NCBI GenBank assembly: GCA_031412335.1
Contig: JANOCT010000023.1
Span: 1-64,000 of the forward strand
Reading direction: 5' to 3'
Length of the DNA: 64,000 nucleotides
From: JBBQYA01 sp031412335
GTDB lineage: Bacteria > Bacteroidota > Bacteroidia > Sphingobacteriales > Sphingobacteriaceae
The stretch's first letter is position 1. Each line of letters opens with the position of its first letter. The position numbers were made by a program, and so were the translations under genes. Below, piece after piece: positions 53,001 to 61,402 of this stretch. The notes beneath the pieces are model-generated. The model saw only the letters and a program-made list of their open reading frames with translations, searched no databases and was not told where the DNA came from.

Positions 53001-54565
53001 AAAAAATTTACTGGAACCGTAAAATTTGTAGAATTCACAGTTAATACATTGGATATTGAAGTACCTTTATTTAGAACAATTTTTCCAAAATTAGTGGTTA
53101 TACCTGTTCCAGAAATTGCTCTGCTTCCTATTTTTGTAAATGTTGTAATTGTGTTTCTTGTAGTGGATTTATAAATATCTAGTATTCCATTGTTTGTAAA
53201 ATTTCCTTTAACTATTAAATTATGAATGGCATCAAAGGAATTTTGTTCAATTCTTGCACTTGGATTAATAATTATATCTCTTCCAACTGTTAATTCTCTT
53301 GATACAGTTGAATTTCCCATTAATAATGTACCAGAAACTCCTCCTCCAATAGTCAAATTAAAACATTTTGCAATTGTGTCAATAGTTATTACATCTCCAT
53401 TATTTATTATCACATCATCCCCAGAGGTAGGTACACCCGTTGGCGTCCATATTAATGGATTTTTCCAACTACCCGATCCAGCTGTTGATTTAGATCCTGC
53501 ACTAATAGTTGTTGCATTTGCAACAAGTGCATTACTTAAGTAACCTTCAACTAATGCGTATAAATTCCAATAATAAATTGTTCCAGGATCTAATTCATTT
53601 GCTAAATAGGATGTAGAATTAGCAGGTAATCGAGTCTCAAACTCATAATTAACACCATCTGTACTGTAGTAAAGTGCATATGCTGTTTCATTATTACACC
53701 AATCAGTCCAGCTTAAATTCATGGTATTAGATGTAATAGAAGATAATGTTAAAGATCCTGATGTTGCTGGAAACGATTCCGTTGAAACAAATCTAAGCCT
53801 CGAATTGGTAGTAGGCATTGTAGATAAATTACTAACTGGATTCTGACTGAAAGTGGTTGTATTGGCAGTTTGCATTACAGAAAGTTGCGAAGCTGTCGGA
53901 GTTGCTGACAAAACATTAGCATTGATACCCGTAGTATAAGTAAATCCGAACCCAGCATTTGACATGTTTCCATAAATAAAATCAATGATGTTTGATGTTT
54001 CGTATAATTTAATTTGGAAGTTCAAACTTGGGCTTGTATTGCCGTAAACTGCCATATCTATCCATTCTATAGTTAAAACTCTATTTGGGCGAAATCCTGT
54101 AGTTATATATTTTAAACTAGAACCTAATGGGTCAACTGCATTCTGAGAAGTTAAATCATCATAGAATGGAGCAAGTGCCAAGGTAGTTCCTCCAGCTTGG
54201 TTGAACTGGGAATTAATATACCCAAAAGAACCTCCACCATCACCATTGGCAGTAGAAGATGAAAAATCGACAAATCCGTTTGTTGATACACTAAATTCAT
54301 CATATCTGTTACCATTATACCAAAAATCAAAACCGATTTCTGTTAAATCAGATCGATTATCGTCAACTATATAAGGGCCTGTGTTAGTACGCCAACTAAC
54401 AAAGGAATTTCCAGTAGATTCAATAGATATATAAGAAATACCAGTTGTTCTACTGACTGAATAGTTACCTATACTTTGCGCTTTTGCATGTTGAAATCCT
54501 GTTAAAAACAGAATTATAATCAGATAACAGGTTGATAAAAATTTAATTTGTAAATACTTTTTCAT
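50060..54565 (-). CDS. T9SS type A surface protein (1501 aa) with Fn3 and beta-helix repeats
   Basis: An exported giant protein. Signal region FLSTCYLIIILFLTGFQHAKA; an N-terminal beta domain (about 30-260) with FDFWYNGNRYDEFSVSTNGF; a fibronectin III domain at about 265-355 (LTLSSITSNTMNLSWTDW). Long beta-helix-like repeats follow to about 940. The module with SSPVNTTGTGITIAQLIDD, NLVGNPYPSQIDW (about 1085) and GQGFFVKANA is homologous to that in the preceding gene, as is the next segment (DEIIIGFDSLYS, LAINSRPHL). A short Ig-like region and the T9SS type A sorting domain (from about 1425, YPIPAQDEITISL) end it. The start is the ATG at 54565; upstream codons in frame begin only with TTG. Confidence 0.84.
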   Translation of the reverse strand: MKKYLQIKFLSTCYLIIILFLTGFQHAKAQSIGNYSVSRTTGISYISIESTGNSFVSWRTNTGPYIVDDNRSDLTEIGFDFWYNGNRYDEFSVSTNGFVDFSSSTANGDGGGSFGYINSQFNQAGGTTLALAPFYDDLTSQNAVDPLGSSLKYITTGFRPNRVLTIEWIDMAVYGNTSPSLNFQIKLYETSNIIDFIYGNMSNAGFGFTYTTGINANVLSATPTASQLSVMQTANTTTFSQNPVSNLSTMPTTNSRLRFVSTESFPATSGSLTLSSITSNTMNLSWTDWCNNETAYALYYSTDGVNYEFETRLPANSTSYLANELDPGTIYYWNLYALVEGYLSNALVANATTISAGSKSTAGSGSWKNPLIWTPTGVPTSGDDVIINNGDVITIDTIAKCFNLTIGGGVSGTLLMGNSTVSRELTVGRDIIINPSARIEQNSFDAIHNLIVKGNFTNNGILDIYKSTTRNTITTFTKIGSRAISGTGITTNFGKIVLNKGTSISNVLTVNSTNFTVPVNFLTLEKGTFRYAVPTTQNITPFNVFDTIPRKTQFQMSSNSSTATFNGGISLFGNLTLDTGIVNIGTLANENLRSDGGLVILNRGKLNVAGSYYSSTQNTLSNYLQYAGTMTVASVGTTSTTNAPFHIQAIGSSFRMYGGTILINREGGTGAQDLGYTNLNATYIVSGGTIQMGGTSTPTGQTMRINTTIPIFNLTTLSANGTTDLLSNLTVSNNFNQTLGAFRLISYTMNLGGNWTHPAGTFTPGTGRVVFNGSLAQTITRSSNETFYNLEVANKSSLTLTSTNGITVTNNLNLNSGNFVIGSTTLVLNGTVSGTGKLEGSATSNLTIGGTGSLGVLRFENSSRIRKTLLNLTLNKTGGSGEATIDGSDSLLVLGTVTLTSGTLNTSNKLVLISTSTATARVAALPAAGAFSGNVIVQRFVPARPDRRNRLVSSPVNTTGTGITIAQLIDDVNISGPAGATNGFDNTSLNRSSIYTYNEAVAGSYNIGYVGAPTINTPIATGQGMFVQIRGDRNSPSLAAPAFYTAPFPLQTQVTMDFEGTVNRDAISPVLSYTNTGSLVNDGYNLVGNPYPSQIDWRSGSWTRTNLDAAMYIYNPLTNSYGTYLHTSGSNNGTNGVGRYISSGQGFFVKANAANPVLTFQEAVKSTGTPNQVFRTAAEEIAKINLIKDSANQDEIIIGFDSLYSTTFLESEDAGKFLNQTINLSSRNSGNAELAINSRPHLQNGDTIFLSVDASSNGAYSLNFENFATLAPGLSIYLKDEFTNTNTDLRTISNYPFFISSDINSKGKLRFKIITEIGAPLPVQLVSFTGRKEGKNALLTWSSSSEINFSNYELEKTDGVKPFSTIATINGKNGISQNHYSHTDLSTFKGMNYYRLKLKDVNGKFSYSKVVSISFDDKDIFAASIYPIPAQDEITISLSNAIAKTYQLTIRDVLGQLIIQKEIQTENGNSYKQNINELAQGSYVLTVAAGDNRVSTNFIKK

Positions 54566-54852
54566 CTTAATAGGTAGATTGAGGCTTAATGAGATTTTGA
54601 TGCCCTTTGTGAGCAAAAATTTTAATTTTTTGCTGCTTTCTACGGTGATGAATTGAAATGAGTTACAAAAAAAATAATATTTTATTTTTTTACTTTCTCT
54701 AAAAAAATGCCTTTAAAGTATTAAAAGTGAATTTTTACTGAAAAAAAAATTTACTTTTTTTTTAGGCTTGTACAAATTATTACTACAAAAAGATATTTAA
54801 ACTCTTATTTTGCTAAAAAGTTTTAAAAATTAATTTTACTTTGAAAATTAAA

Positions 54853-57231
54853 CTAAAAAGTAAATTTCACCATCGGAACTGGGAAAAAACCTTGCTGATA
54901 TTCGTTGGAAATTGTATTATTTCTTCGATTATATCCTTGCTGAAAAATATTTTGGTTTCCACTCACATTTTGTAAATCAATAGCAAATTCTAAAGAAGAT
55001 TTTTTATAATCTTTTCGATATCCAAGTTTTAAATCAGCTCTGAAATAAGCACTTTGTTTTACACTAAATGCTTTCTCGTTATCGAAAATTGCTTCGCCAG
55101 CTTTGGAAGAAAGTTCAAAATTGATTGGAGTGAAATATCTTCCACCAACGCTGGTTAGTTTAAAATTTACATAGAAAATGTTATTTCGTTTCCCTACGAA
55201 AAATTCTTTACCTGCCAGGATATTGGCTGCATACTGAGTATTAAAAGCAGTATTTCTTTCAATACCATCGCTACCTTTGTATTTACTGTCAAAAAGTGAG
55301 GCAGTTACCAAAAAATAATATTGCTTATTGAAAAATCGTTCGATTGTTAACTCAACACCATAATTTTTTCCTGATCCATTGTTTACTAAATCAGCTTCAT
55401 CACTTGGTGCAAAATCAGCTCCGATATTTAAAGAAGAATATTGATTTGGAGTAGCAGAAACCGGTATTTTACTTAGCTCCTGATAATAGGTTTCTAATTT
55501 TGCCCGTACGTTTTCTCCTAACTTACGCTCATATCCTAACACAAAATGGGAAGCTCTCGAAAACAATAACATTTTATTATTTTCTTGACCTAAGCTATTT
55601 TTAACAAAATAATTATACAATGGCAACATTTGATGATGTAAGCCATATCCTGCACTTAAGGATGAATTTTCATCAATCAAATATTTTAAACCAACTCTTG
55701 GCTCTGCAACAATTTGATCGTTCAAATCAAAATATTGACTATGTAAACCTAAAACCAATGTTAAACGCGCATCAAAACGGTGTTTAAATTGTACAAAACC
55801 CTGACTAAGATTTACATTATCTTTTTGATCAACAAAAACTCGTTCAATTCCATTTTCGAAATCTTTGTTATTAAAATTAATAACCCTTAGATCGTGATTC
55901 AAGCCAGCGTTTATAGAATTCTTTGCATTTATTTTATGATTTATGGTTAAAATGGCTGAATATTTTCCATCATTGAAAGTACCTTTTGCCTCAGGAAATG
56001 TATCATCAGAAGTTAAAGAAACACTATCAATTTTATAATTATCATTTTTTATACTATAACCTAAAGTCGCTTTTAAAAAGGTCTTTGTCCGAATAGTTTT
56101 TTCATAACTCACGCCTGCAATTCCAGTATTGTACCTCGGCGACAAATTTTCATCGGGTTCTGAATAATAATCAACTTCGGTGGTATCTACATCTTTTCCA
56201 AAAAAATCAATGGAACTTATTCCTCCCATACCGAAAAATGATAATTTCCCATTTCCCTTTGTTGGAAACACAGCTTTAAAATTTAAATCCTGATAAAGTG
56301 GAATTGCACCTCCAGTTCCAAATGATATTCCAATGGCATCAAACAAGCCCAAAGTTGAATAGCGATAATTAATTAAATATGATCCTTTTGAAGTTTTTGA
56401 AAATGGCCCTTCTGCTCCTAGTTCAAAACCGTTAAATCCAATTTGTGCTACAAATTCATTTTTTTGGTTATTACCTTCTCGAAGTTGAACATCAAATACA
56501 CCTCCTATTGCGTTTCCATATTGTGCTGGAAATGCGCTGGTGAAAAAATCAGATTTTGCTAAATTATTACTATTCAACATACTCACTGGACCACCTGTAT
56601 TAAATGTACTTCCAAAATGGTTGGGATTTGGAATATTTATTCCTTCTAATTGCCACAACATCGCATTGGGTGAATTTCCTCTAACAACAATATCATTTCT
56701 ACTATCATTACCAGCAACAACACCAGCAAAATTTGCAGCCATTCTGCTTGGATCTCCCAAAGATCCAGCATATTTTTTTGTATCCTCTAAATTAAATGAT
56801 CGTGAACTTACCGTTGACATTTCATTGTTGGTAACAGTTGGATCATCTTTTCGACTATACGTTATTTCCACTTCATTCAATTTGGAAATTGATTCCGTTA
56901 AACTAATCGTAAGAATTACTTCTTTTCCTGCAGTAACAAATACATCCGGAATGCTCCTTGATTCATAACCTAAAAAGGAAACAGAAAATGTTTGACGACC
57001 TAACGGAACATTTTGTAGTTCAAATTCGCCAGACTCATTACTTTGAGTAGAAACTTTTTTCTCAATAGAAACTAAGGTAATAATGGCATACCCAACTGGA
57101 TTTTTGGAAACATCATCTACAATTTTTCCTCTAACAGTTTGTGTATTACGAGAAATATCGGAAGTTTGAGCTTTTGAAATACTAAAATCAAAAATCAAAC
57201 AGATTAAAATTAAAAAAGAAATGGCTTTCAT
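54853..57231 (-). CDS. TonB-dependent outer-membrane receptor
   Basis: A 792-residue receptor of the same subtype as the one at 39096. Signal FLILICLIFDFSISKAQ; carboxypeptidase-regulatory-like domain at about 30-115 (VRGKIVDDVSKNPVGYAII, SGEFELQNVPLGRQTFSVSF); plug at about 135-250 (SRMAANFAGVVAG, IVVRGNSPNAMLWQLEGINIPNPNHF); barrel to the C-terminal ...PMVKFTF, which ends in Phe as outer-membrane barrels do. No SusD partner is present. The Crp-type regulator is 105 bases upstream in the same direction, which suggests co-regulation. Ligand unknown; sequence outside the plug differs strongly from the other receptor. Confidence 0.92.
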   Translation of the reverse strand: MKAISFLILICLIFDFSISKAQTSDISRNTQTVRGKIVDDVSKNPVGYAIITLVSIEKKVSTQSNESGEFELQNVPLGRQTFSVSFLGYESRSIPDVFVTAGKEVILTISLTESISKLNEVEITYSRKDDPTVTNNEMSTVSSRSFNLEDTKKYAGSLGDPSRMAANFAGVVAGNDSRNDIVVRGNSPNAMLWQLEGINIPNPNHFGSTFNTGGPVSMLNSNNLAKSDFFTSAFPAQYGNAIGGVFDVQLREGNNQKNEFVAQIGFNGFELGAEGPFSKTSKGSYLINYRYSTLGLFDAIGISFGTGGAIPLYQDLNFKAVFPTKGNGKLSFFGMGGISSIDFFGKDVDTTEVDYYSEPDENLSPRYNTGIAGVSYEKTIRTKTFLKATLGYSIKNDNYKIDSVSLTSDDTFPEAKGTFNDGKYSAILTINHKINAKNSINAGLNHDLRVINFNNKDFENGIERVFVDQKDNVNLSQGFVQFKHRFDARLTLVLGLHSQYFDLNDQIVAEPRVGLKYLIDENSSLSAGYGLHHQMLPLYNYFVKNSLGQENNKMLLFSRASHFVLGYERKLGENVRAKLETYYQELSKIPVSATPNQYSSLNIGADFAPSDEADLVNNGSGKNYGVELTIERFFNKQYYFLVTASLFDSKYKGSDGIERNTAFNTQYAANILAGKEFFVGKRNNIFYVNFKLTSVGGRYFTPINFELSSKAGEAIFDNEKAFSVKQSAYFRADLKLGYRKDYKKSSLEFAIDLQNVSGNQNIFQQGYNRRNNTISNEYQQGFFPVPMVKFTF

Positions 57232-57336
57232 ATTTGGCTTATTTTATACAAAAGTGCAGTCTTCTAAAGTTATAGCAGTTTGACAAATGTCACAAAATGA
57301 ACTATTTTGTTTTTTTTGACTTTTATCACATTTTGA

Positions 57337-57909
57337 TTAAAGAACTATCTTTTTCCTGATTCTGCTTAACGTTTCTCTCTTAATGCCCAAGTAAGAAGCG
57401 ATAAATTGTTGAGGAACCGATGCAATTACTTTTGGTCGCTCAGTAAATAGTTTTAAATAGCGTTGTTCAGCATTATCGAAAATAAAGGAAAGCTGTCGTT
57501 CTGTGCCTACCATATACAAATGCTCGTAAAACTTAAGAAAAAGTTGGGTTATCCGTGGGGTACTTTCCCCTAAAGCTACAACATCATCAAAATTTGCAGA
57601 TAAATATTCACCATCTTCTAAAAACTGAAGGTTCAACATGGTTGGCTCCTTTTTTTTGTAAGAAATTACATCAGAAAGAAAGGTAGGTGCGAAATAAAAG
57701 TTAGACGTTATTTCTTCTCCATCTTTTACATAGTAGCTTCGTACAATTCCTTTTGTAATAAAAAATAGTTTATCGCAAATAACTCCTTCTTCCAAAATAA
57801 AACCTTTCTTTTTGATACTTGCGGTTACAAAGGGATGGATTAATTTACCCAATTCTTCTTCATTCAGCTTACAGAATTTATCGGTAAAAGATTTTAGTAG
57901 TTCTATCAT
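57337..57909 (-). CDS. Crp/Fnr-type transcriptional regulator
   Basis: A 190-residue regulator. Residues 15-120 form a cyclic-nucleotide-binding-like beta-roll (KKGFILEEGVICDKLFFITKGIVRSYY), but the phosphate-binding cassette RxA consensus is not obvious, so cAMP binding is doubtful. A helix leads to a short C-terminal HTH with SYLGIKRETLSRIRKKI. This truncated Crp type, ending right after the recognition helix, is very common in Bacteroidota and of unknown signal. No iron-sulfur cysteines of Fnr are present. Divergent from the proline-rich small protein gene and upstream of the TonB receptor. Confidence 0.88.
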   Translation of the reverse strand: MIELLKSFTDKFCKLNEEELGKLIHPFVTASIKKKGFILEEGVICDKLFFITKGIVRSYYVKDGEEITSNFYFAPTFLSDVISYKKKEPTMLNLQFLEDGEYLSANFDDVVALGESTPRITQLFLKFYEHLYMVGTERQLSFIFDNAEQRYLKLFTERPKVIASVPQQFIASYLGIKRETLSRIRKKIVL

Positions 57910-58037
57910 TGCAAACAGGTAGTTGATTTATAATAGCTTGCAAAATACAATGATTTAGTTGTATTCGATTTTTTTCAACTTTAATTTTATTTCTGATGGC
58001 TTGATTTATGCAAATAGAAATATAAAAATTAGTAGCT

Positions 58038-58211
58038 ATGCCAAATCCAATTGAAATTCCACGGCCAAATGTAAACCCTGAAATAAGTCCGATTTACACC
58101 CCAGAAATTACTCCATCTAACCCAGAAGTTCCTGAACCTAGACCGACAGATAACCCACCTTCAGCACCTAATAATCCTGAAATTCCTCATGAGATTCCTA
58201 AAACTCAATAA
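58038..58211 (+). CDS. Proline-rich 57-residue protein
   Basis: A short open frame with strong composition bias: about one third of the residues are proline and the unit NPEI/TPEI/NPEV..P recurs about every eight residues (positions 13, 22, 29, 46). It begins MPNPIEIPRPN and ends KTQ. The regular PxxP/PEI spacing is unlikely by chance, and comparable small proline/glutamate repeats occur in Bacteroidota. It has no signal peptide, no cysteine and no hydrophobic segment, so it would be an extended cytosolic peptide. Divergent from the Crp-type gene, 128 bases apart, and convergent with a small secreted-protein frame. Function unknown. Confidence 0.6.
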   Translation: MPNPIEIPRPNVNPEISPIYTPEITPSNPEVPEPRPTDNPPSAPNNPEIPHEIPKTQ

Positions 58212-58228
58212 TGGTTAAATCCTAAAAT

Positions 58229-58414
58229 TTATTTTAGTTTTTTCAATTCCCATTCTATTTCAAATTGATTTATTTGAAAAGGATAATTTACGTAGCTAAC
58301 AATGTCTTCGCTTGATGTATAGCATTGCTGGAAACTGGTACTATATGATATTGCTCTGCAAAAATTAGTTGCAAAAGCAAAAAATATAACAAATAGTATT
58401 TTACTTGTTCTCAA
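58229..58414 (-). CDS. Possible small secreted protein (61 aa, TTG start)
   Basis: A short frame with an apparent signal peptide (TSKILFVIFFAFATNFCRA) and a 40-residue mature part with one cysteine. The first codon is TTG; no ATG is available in frame near the start. It is flanked by the proline-rich gene (18 bases away, convergent) and a tRNA. I recognise no family, and the signal-like hydrophobic stretch could arise by chance in AT-rich DNA. Confidence 0.35.
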   Translation of the reverse strand: MRTSKILFVIFFAFATNFCRAISYSTSFQQCYTSSEDIVSYVNYPFQINQFEIEWELKKLK

Positions 58415-58510
58415 TAATTTAAATTTCGAATAGTTATTTAAAAATAACCAGAAAACAGGAAAATTCTTAAATTATTAAACGAAATAGGAAGTACTATTAA
58501 GTTTTAAAAA

Positions 58511-58596
<86 letters not shown>

Positions 58597-58645
58597 TGAT
58601 GTAAAAAAGTTTGCGAATGTAAGAGATAATACGGGAATGCCCTAA

Positions 58646-59674
58646 TTATTTTGTGAGTTCGCCTCTAAGATTTGTTTCGAGCATCTGCTTTAATTCTTCA
58701 CCCTTAAATCCTTGACCTAACAAAAACATTAATTTTGTAATTGCTGCTTCGAAAGTCATATCGAAACCGCTTACAACTCCCATTTTATTTAAATGTTGAC
58801 TAGTTTCGTACCTACCCAGCTCAACTGAACCTCCTATACATTGTGAAATATCTAAAATTACCAATCCCCTTTGAATTGCTTTTCTTAAGCAATCTAAAAA
58901 CCAGACAGAAGAAGAGGTGTTTCCAGAACCAAAGGTTTCAATAATTACAGCATGGGTATTGGGAGTATTTAAAATTGCTTCTATTGCATCATGGGTTATA
59001 CTAGGGAAAATCTTTAAAACGCCTACGTTGGGATCTATTTTTTTGTGAACTTTTAATGGTAAACCAGTAGCTGGGGCAATTTTATCTAACTTGAAATCAA
59101 GATGTACACCCGCTTCGGCCAACAATGGGTAATTAATAGAGCGGAATGCTTCAAACTTAGCCGAATTGTACTTTATAGCCCGGTTTCCTCTGAATAATTG
59201 ATAATCGAAATAAATACAAACTTCTGGCACTACAGCTTTTGCGCTTCGCTTGCTTGCAGCAATTTCAATTGCAGTAATTAAATTTTCTTTGGCATCCGTT
59301 CGTATTTCGCCAATTGGTAATTGCGATCCCGTAAAAATAACTGGTTTTGCTAAATTTTCTAACAAAAAGCTAAGCATGGAAGCAGAATATGCCATTGTAT
59401 CCGAACCATGTAGTACTACAAATCCATCAAACTGCTCATAATTTTTTTCAATTAGTTCAGCAATTTGCAACCAAGCATCTAAACTTATATTAGAAGAATC
59501 GAGTGTGGGAGTAAATGAATAAACCGTTAATAAATAATTTAATCGAGCTAATTCCGGAACATTATTAGTAATTTGTTTAAAATCAAGAGGTTTCAATGCA
59601 CCAGAAACCGGATCTTGAATCATCCCAACGGTTCCTCCGGTGTATATTATTAAAATGGATGTTTTTCTTGACAT
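58646..59674 (-). CDS. ansA: Cytoplasmic (type I) L-asparaginase
   Basis: A 342-residue asparaginase. The first catalytic threonine is in IIYTGGTVGM (about residue 12), the second block is LHGSDTMAYSASML (about 88-101) with the Thr-Asp pair, and the lysine region is EIRTDAKENLITAIE. There is no signal peptide, and the length and the sequence IETFGSGNTSSSVWF match the cytosolic type I enzymes. It hydrolyses L-asparagine to aspartate and ammonia. Stop and start of neighbours are 5 bases apart (tatD gene upstream), so the two are likely co-transcribed. Confidence 0.93.
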   Translation of the reverse strand: MSRKTSILIIYTGGTVGMIQDPVSGALKPLDFKQITNNVPELARLNYLLTVYSFTPTLDSSNISLDAWLQIAELIEKNYEQFDGFVVLHGSDTMAYSASMLSFLLENLAKPVIFTGSQLPIGEIRTDAKENLITAIEIAASKRSAKAVVPEVCIYFDYQLFRGNRAIKYNSAKFEAFRSINYPLLAEAGVHLDFKLDKIAPATGLPLKVHKKIDPNVGVLKIFPSITHDAIEAILNTPNTHAVIIETFGSGNTSSSVWFLDCLRKAIQRGLVILDISQCIGGSVELGRYETSQHLNKMGVVSGFDMTFEAAITKLMFLLGQGFKGEELKQMLETNLRGELTK

Positions 59675-59679
59675 AAAAA

Positions 59680-60447
59680 TTAGATCCCAAAAAGTTTAAT
59701 TGAATTCAAGGTAGTAATTTCAGCGAGTAATTCTACTTTCATTTCCAAAACATTAGCAACATGTTCTGCAATATTCAAAAGATATGAGCTCTCATTTCGT
59801 TTCCCTCTAAAAGGCACAGGTGCAATGTATGGAGCATCTGTTTCTAGTACTAAAAAATCAGTTCCTATTGTTTTTAACACCTCGTTCATACCTGAATTTT
59901 TGAACGTTGCAACTCCACCTATTCCTAAATAAAAACCTAGATCTGTTATTTTCTTTGCTTGCAATTCATTACCAGTAAAACAATGCATTACTCCTTTTAA
60001 TCTTGAATCATAAAGACTTTGCAATATTTCAATAGTTTCATCTATCGCATCACGACTGTGAATTACGATCGGCAAATTCGCTGATTTTGCCCATTCTATT
60101 TGACTAACAAATGCATCTGTTTGTTCGGGCAGATTTGTTTTTTTCCAAAACAAATCCAAACCAATTTCTCCGATACCTACTATTTCAATTTTTTCTGCTT
60201 CCTCTTTTAATTTAGCTAATACTGTTTTATAATCATCTTCCACAGAACACGGATGCAAACCCATCATACCAAAAAGATTTCTAGGGAATTGATTGAGTAA
60301 TTCTACCATTCCGTTTACAGATTCCAAATCTATATTTGGCATAAACATTCTTTTAATGCCTGAGGAAATTGCTCGCTCAATCATTTCGCTTCTATCCTCA
60401 GCAAAAGAATCGGAATAAAGATGTGTGTGTGTATCAGTTAAAATCAT
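59680..60447 (-). CDS. TatD family deoxyribonuclease
   Basis: A 255-residue TatD-type metal hydrolase with a TIM-barrel fold. Metal ligands appear in TDTHTHLYSDSF (positions 4-15), GEIGLDLFW, PIVIHSRDA, VMHCFTGNE and LETDAPYIAP. Members are Mg2+-dependent 3'-5' exonucleases or DNases used in DNA repair and turnover; the exact substrate is not known from sequence. It precedes ansA by 5 bases and follows a strong terminator belonging to the FKBP genes. Confidence 0.92.
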   Translation of the reverse strand: MILTDTHTHLYSDSFAEDRSEMIERAISSGIKRMFMPNIDLESVNGMVELLNQFPRNLFGMMGLHPCSVEDDYKTVLAKLKEEAEKIEIVGIGEIGLDLFWKKTNLPEQTDAFVSQIEWAKSANLPIVIHSRDAIDETIEILQSLYDSRLKGVMHCFTGNELQAKKITDLGFYLGIGGVATFKNSGMNEVLKTIGTDFLVLETDAPYIAPVPFRGKRNESSYLLNIAEHVANVLEMKVELLAEITTLNSIKLFGI

Positions 60448-60462
60448 GATGTAATTAAAAGA

Positions 60463-60491
60463 AAAAGCCCTTCTTTATCAGAAGGGCTTTT
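60463..60491 (-). terminator. Terminator after the FKBP gene pair
   Basis: Arms AAAGCCCTTCT and AGAAGGGCTTT around TTATC, with a T run on the minus strand; 50 bases past the FKBP stop and just before the tatD start. Confidence 0.85.
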
Positions 60492-60541
60492 GTGTTTTAA
60501 ACTTATCTAAAATTCATTTTTAGTTAAAACGTTAAACTGGC

Positions 60542-61393
60542 TTATTTAAAGTCAATTAACTCAACATCAAATACTAAAGGAGAAAAAGGTTTTATATCGG
60601 CACCAGCTCCTTGCGCTCCATAACCTAATTGATATGGAATAATTAAAGTTGCTTTTGTACCTTTATTAAATAAAGCGAAACCTTCGTTCCAGCCTTTTAT
60701 CACTCCTCCGCCTAATTGAAATTGAAAAGGTTCATTTCTATCAACCGATGAATCAAACTTAGTTCCATTCAAAAGTTTTCCGGTGTAATGAACCGTTAAC
60801 GTCTGGCCTTGCTTTGGCAATTCACCAGTTCCATTTTTAGTCACAACATAATATAAACCTGTTGAGGTTTTCAACGGACTTAATTTATTTGCTTTCAAAT
60901 AGGTTTGAATATCCAATTCTTGCTTTCCTATACTTTCCTTTTCAGCATTTTTAGTTTTAGCTGCCAATTCCTCAGCAGTTTGTACACCAGTTATTTTAAC
61001 AAAGAAATTAAGCAAACTGCCCTTTCTTATATAATCAGGTACAGTTGTTTGGAAAGTGCGTTCGAATAATGAATCTGCATTTAGTAAAAACTGAGCACTA
61101 TCTCCCAATGATAAAAGCAATAATCCATCAATTATATCTCCTTTAAAAGCTCTTTTATCAACCATAATAGTAATGGGTTGTTTAAAATCGCTGCTATTAA
61201 ACAGTAAAGAATCTTTTTCAGTTTTGTAAGTCATATCCATTTCTACGATATCACCTTTCATAATTTTTCTTCCTTTTCCTTTCGTTAAAATTTTATATTT
61301 TAATCCATCTGGGGAAGTTAAATAGGAATTACTTTGCGCAAAAACACCAGTTGCAAATAAATATCCTGCAAAAAATATTATTAATAATTTCAT
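60542..61393 (-). CDS. FKBP-type peptidyl-prolyl isomerase (secreted)
   Basis: A 283-residue exported protein: signal LLIIFFAGYLFATGVFAQ, an N-terminal FKBP-like half lacking most active-site residues (about 25-145, GLKYKILTKGKGRKIMKGD), a short charged helix, and a canonical C-terminal FKBP domain (about 180-283). The latter has VHYTGKLLNGTKFDSS, FQLGGGVIKGWNEG and LIIPYQLGYGA. It should catalyse prolyl isomerisation in the periplasm and assist folding of exported proteins. It is a tandem paralog of the next gene, 9 bases apart. Related isomerases (GldI) serve gliding in some relatives; that link is only a possibility here. Confidence 0.9.
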   Translation of the reverse strand: MKLLIIFFAGYLFATGVFAQSNSYLTSPDGLKYKILTKGKGRKIMKGDIVEMDMTYKTEKDSLLFNSSDFKQPITIMVDKRAFKGDIIDGLLLLSLGDSAQFLLNADSLFERTFQTTVPDYIRKGSLLNFFVKITGVQTAEELAAKTKNAEKESIGKQELDIQTYLKANKLSPLKTSTGLYYVVTKNGTGELPKQGQTLTVHYTGKLLNGTKFDSSVDRNEPFQFQLGGGVIKGWNEGFALFNKGTKATLIIPYQLGYGAQGAGADIKPFSPLVFDVELIDFK

Positions 61394-61402
61394 ACGTTTT
61401 AA

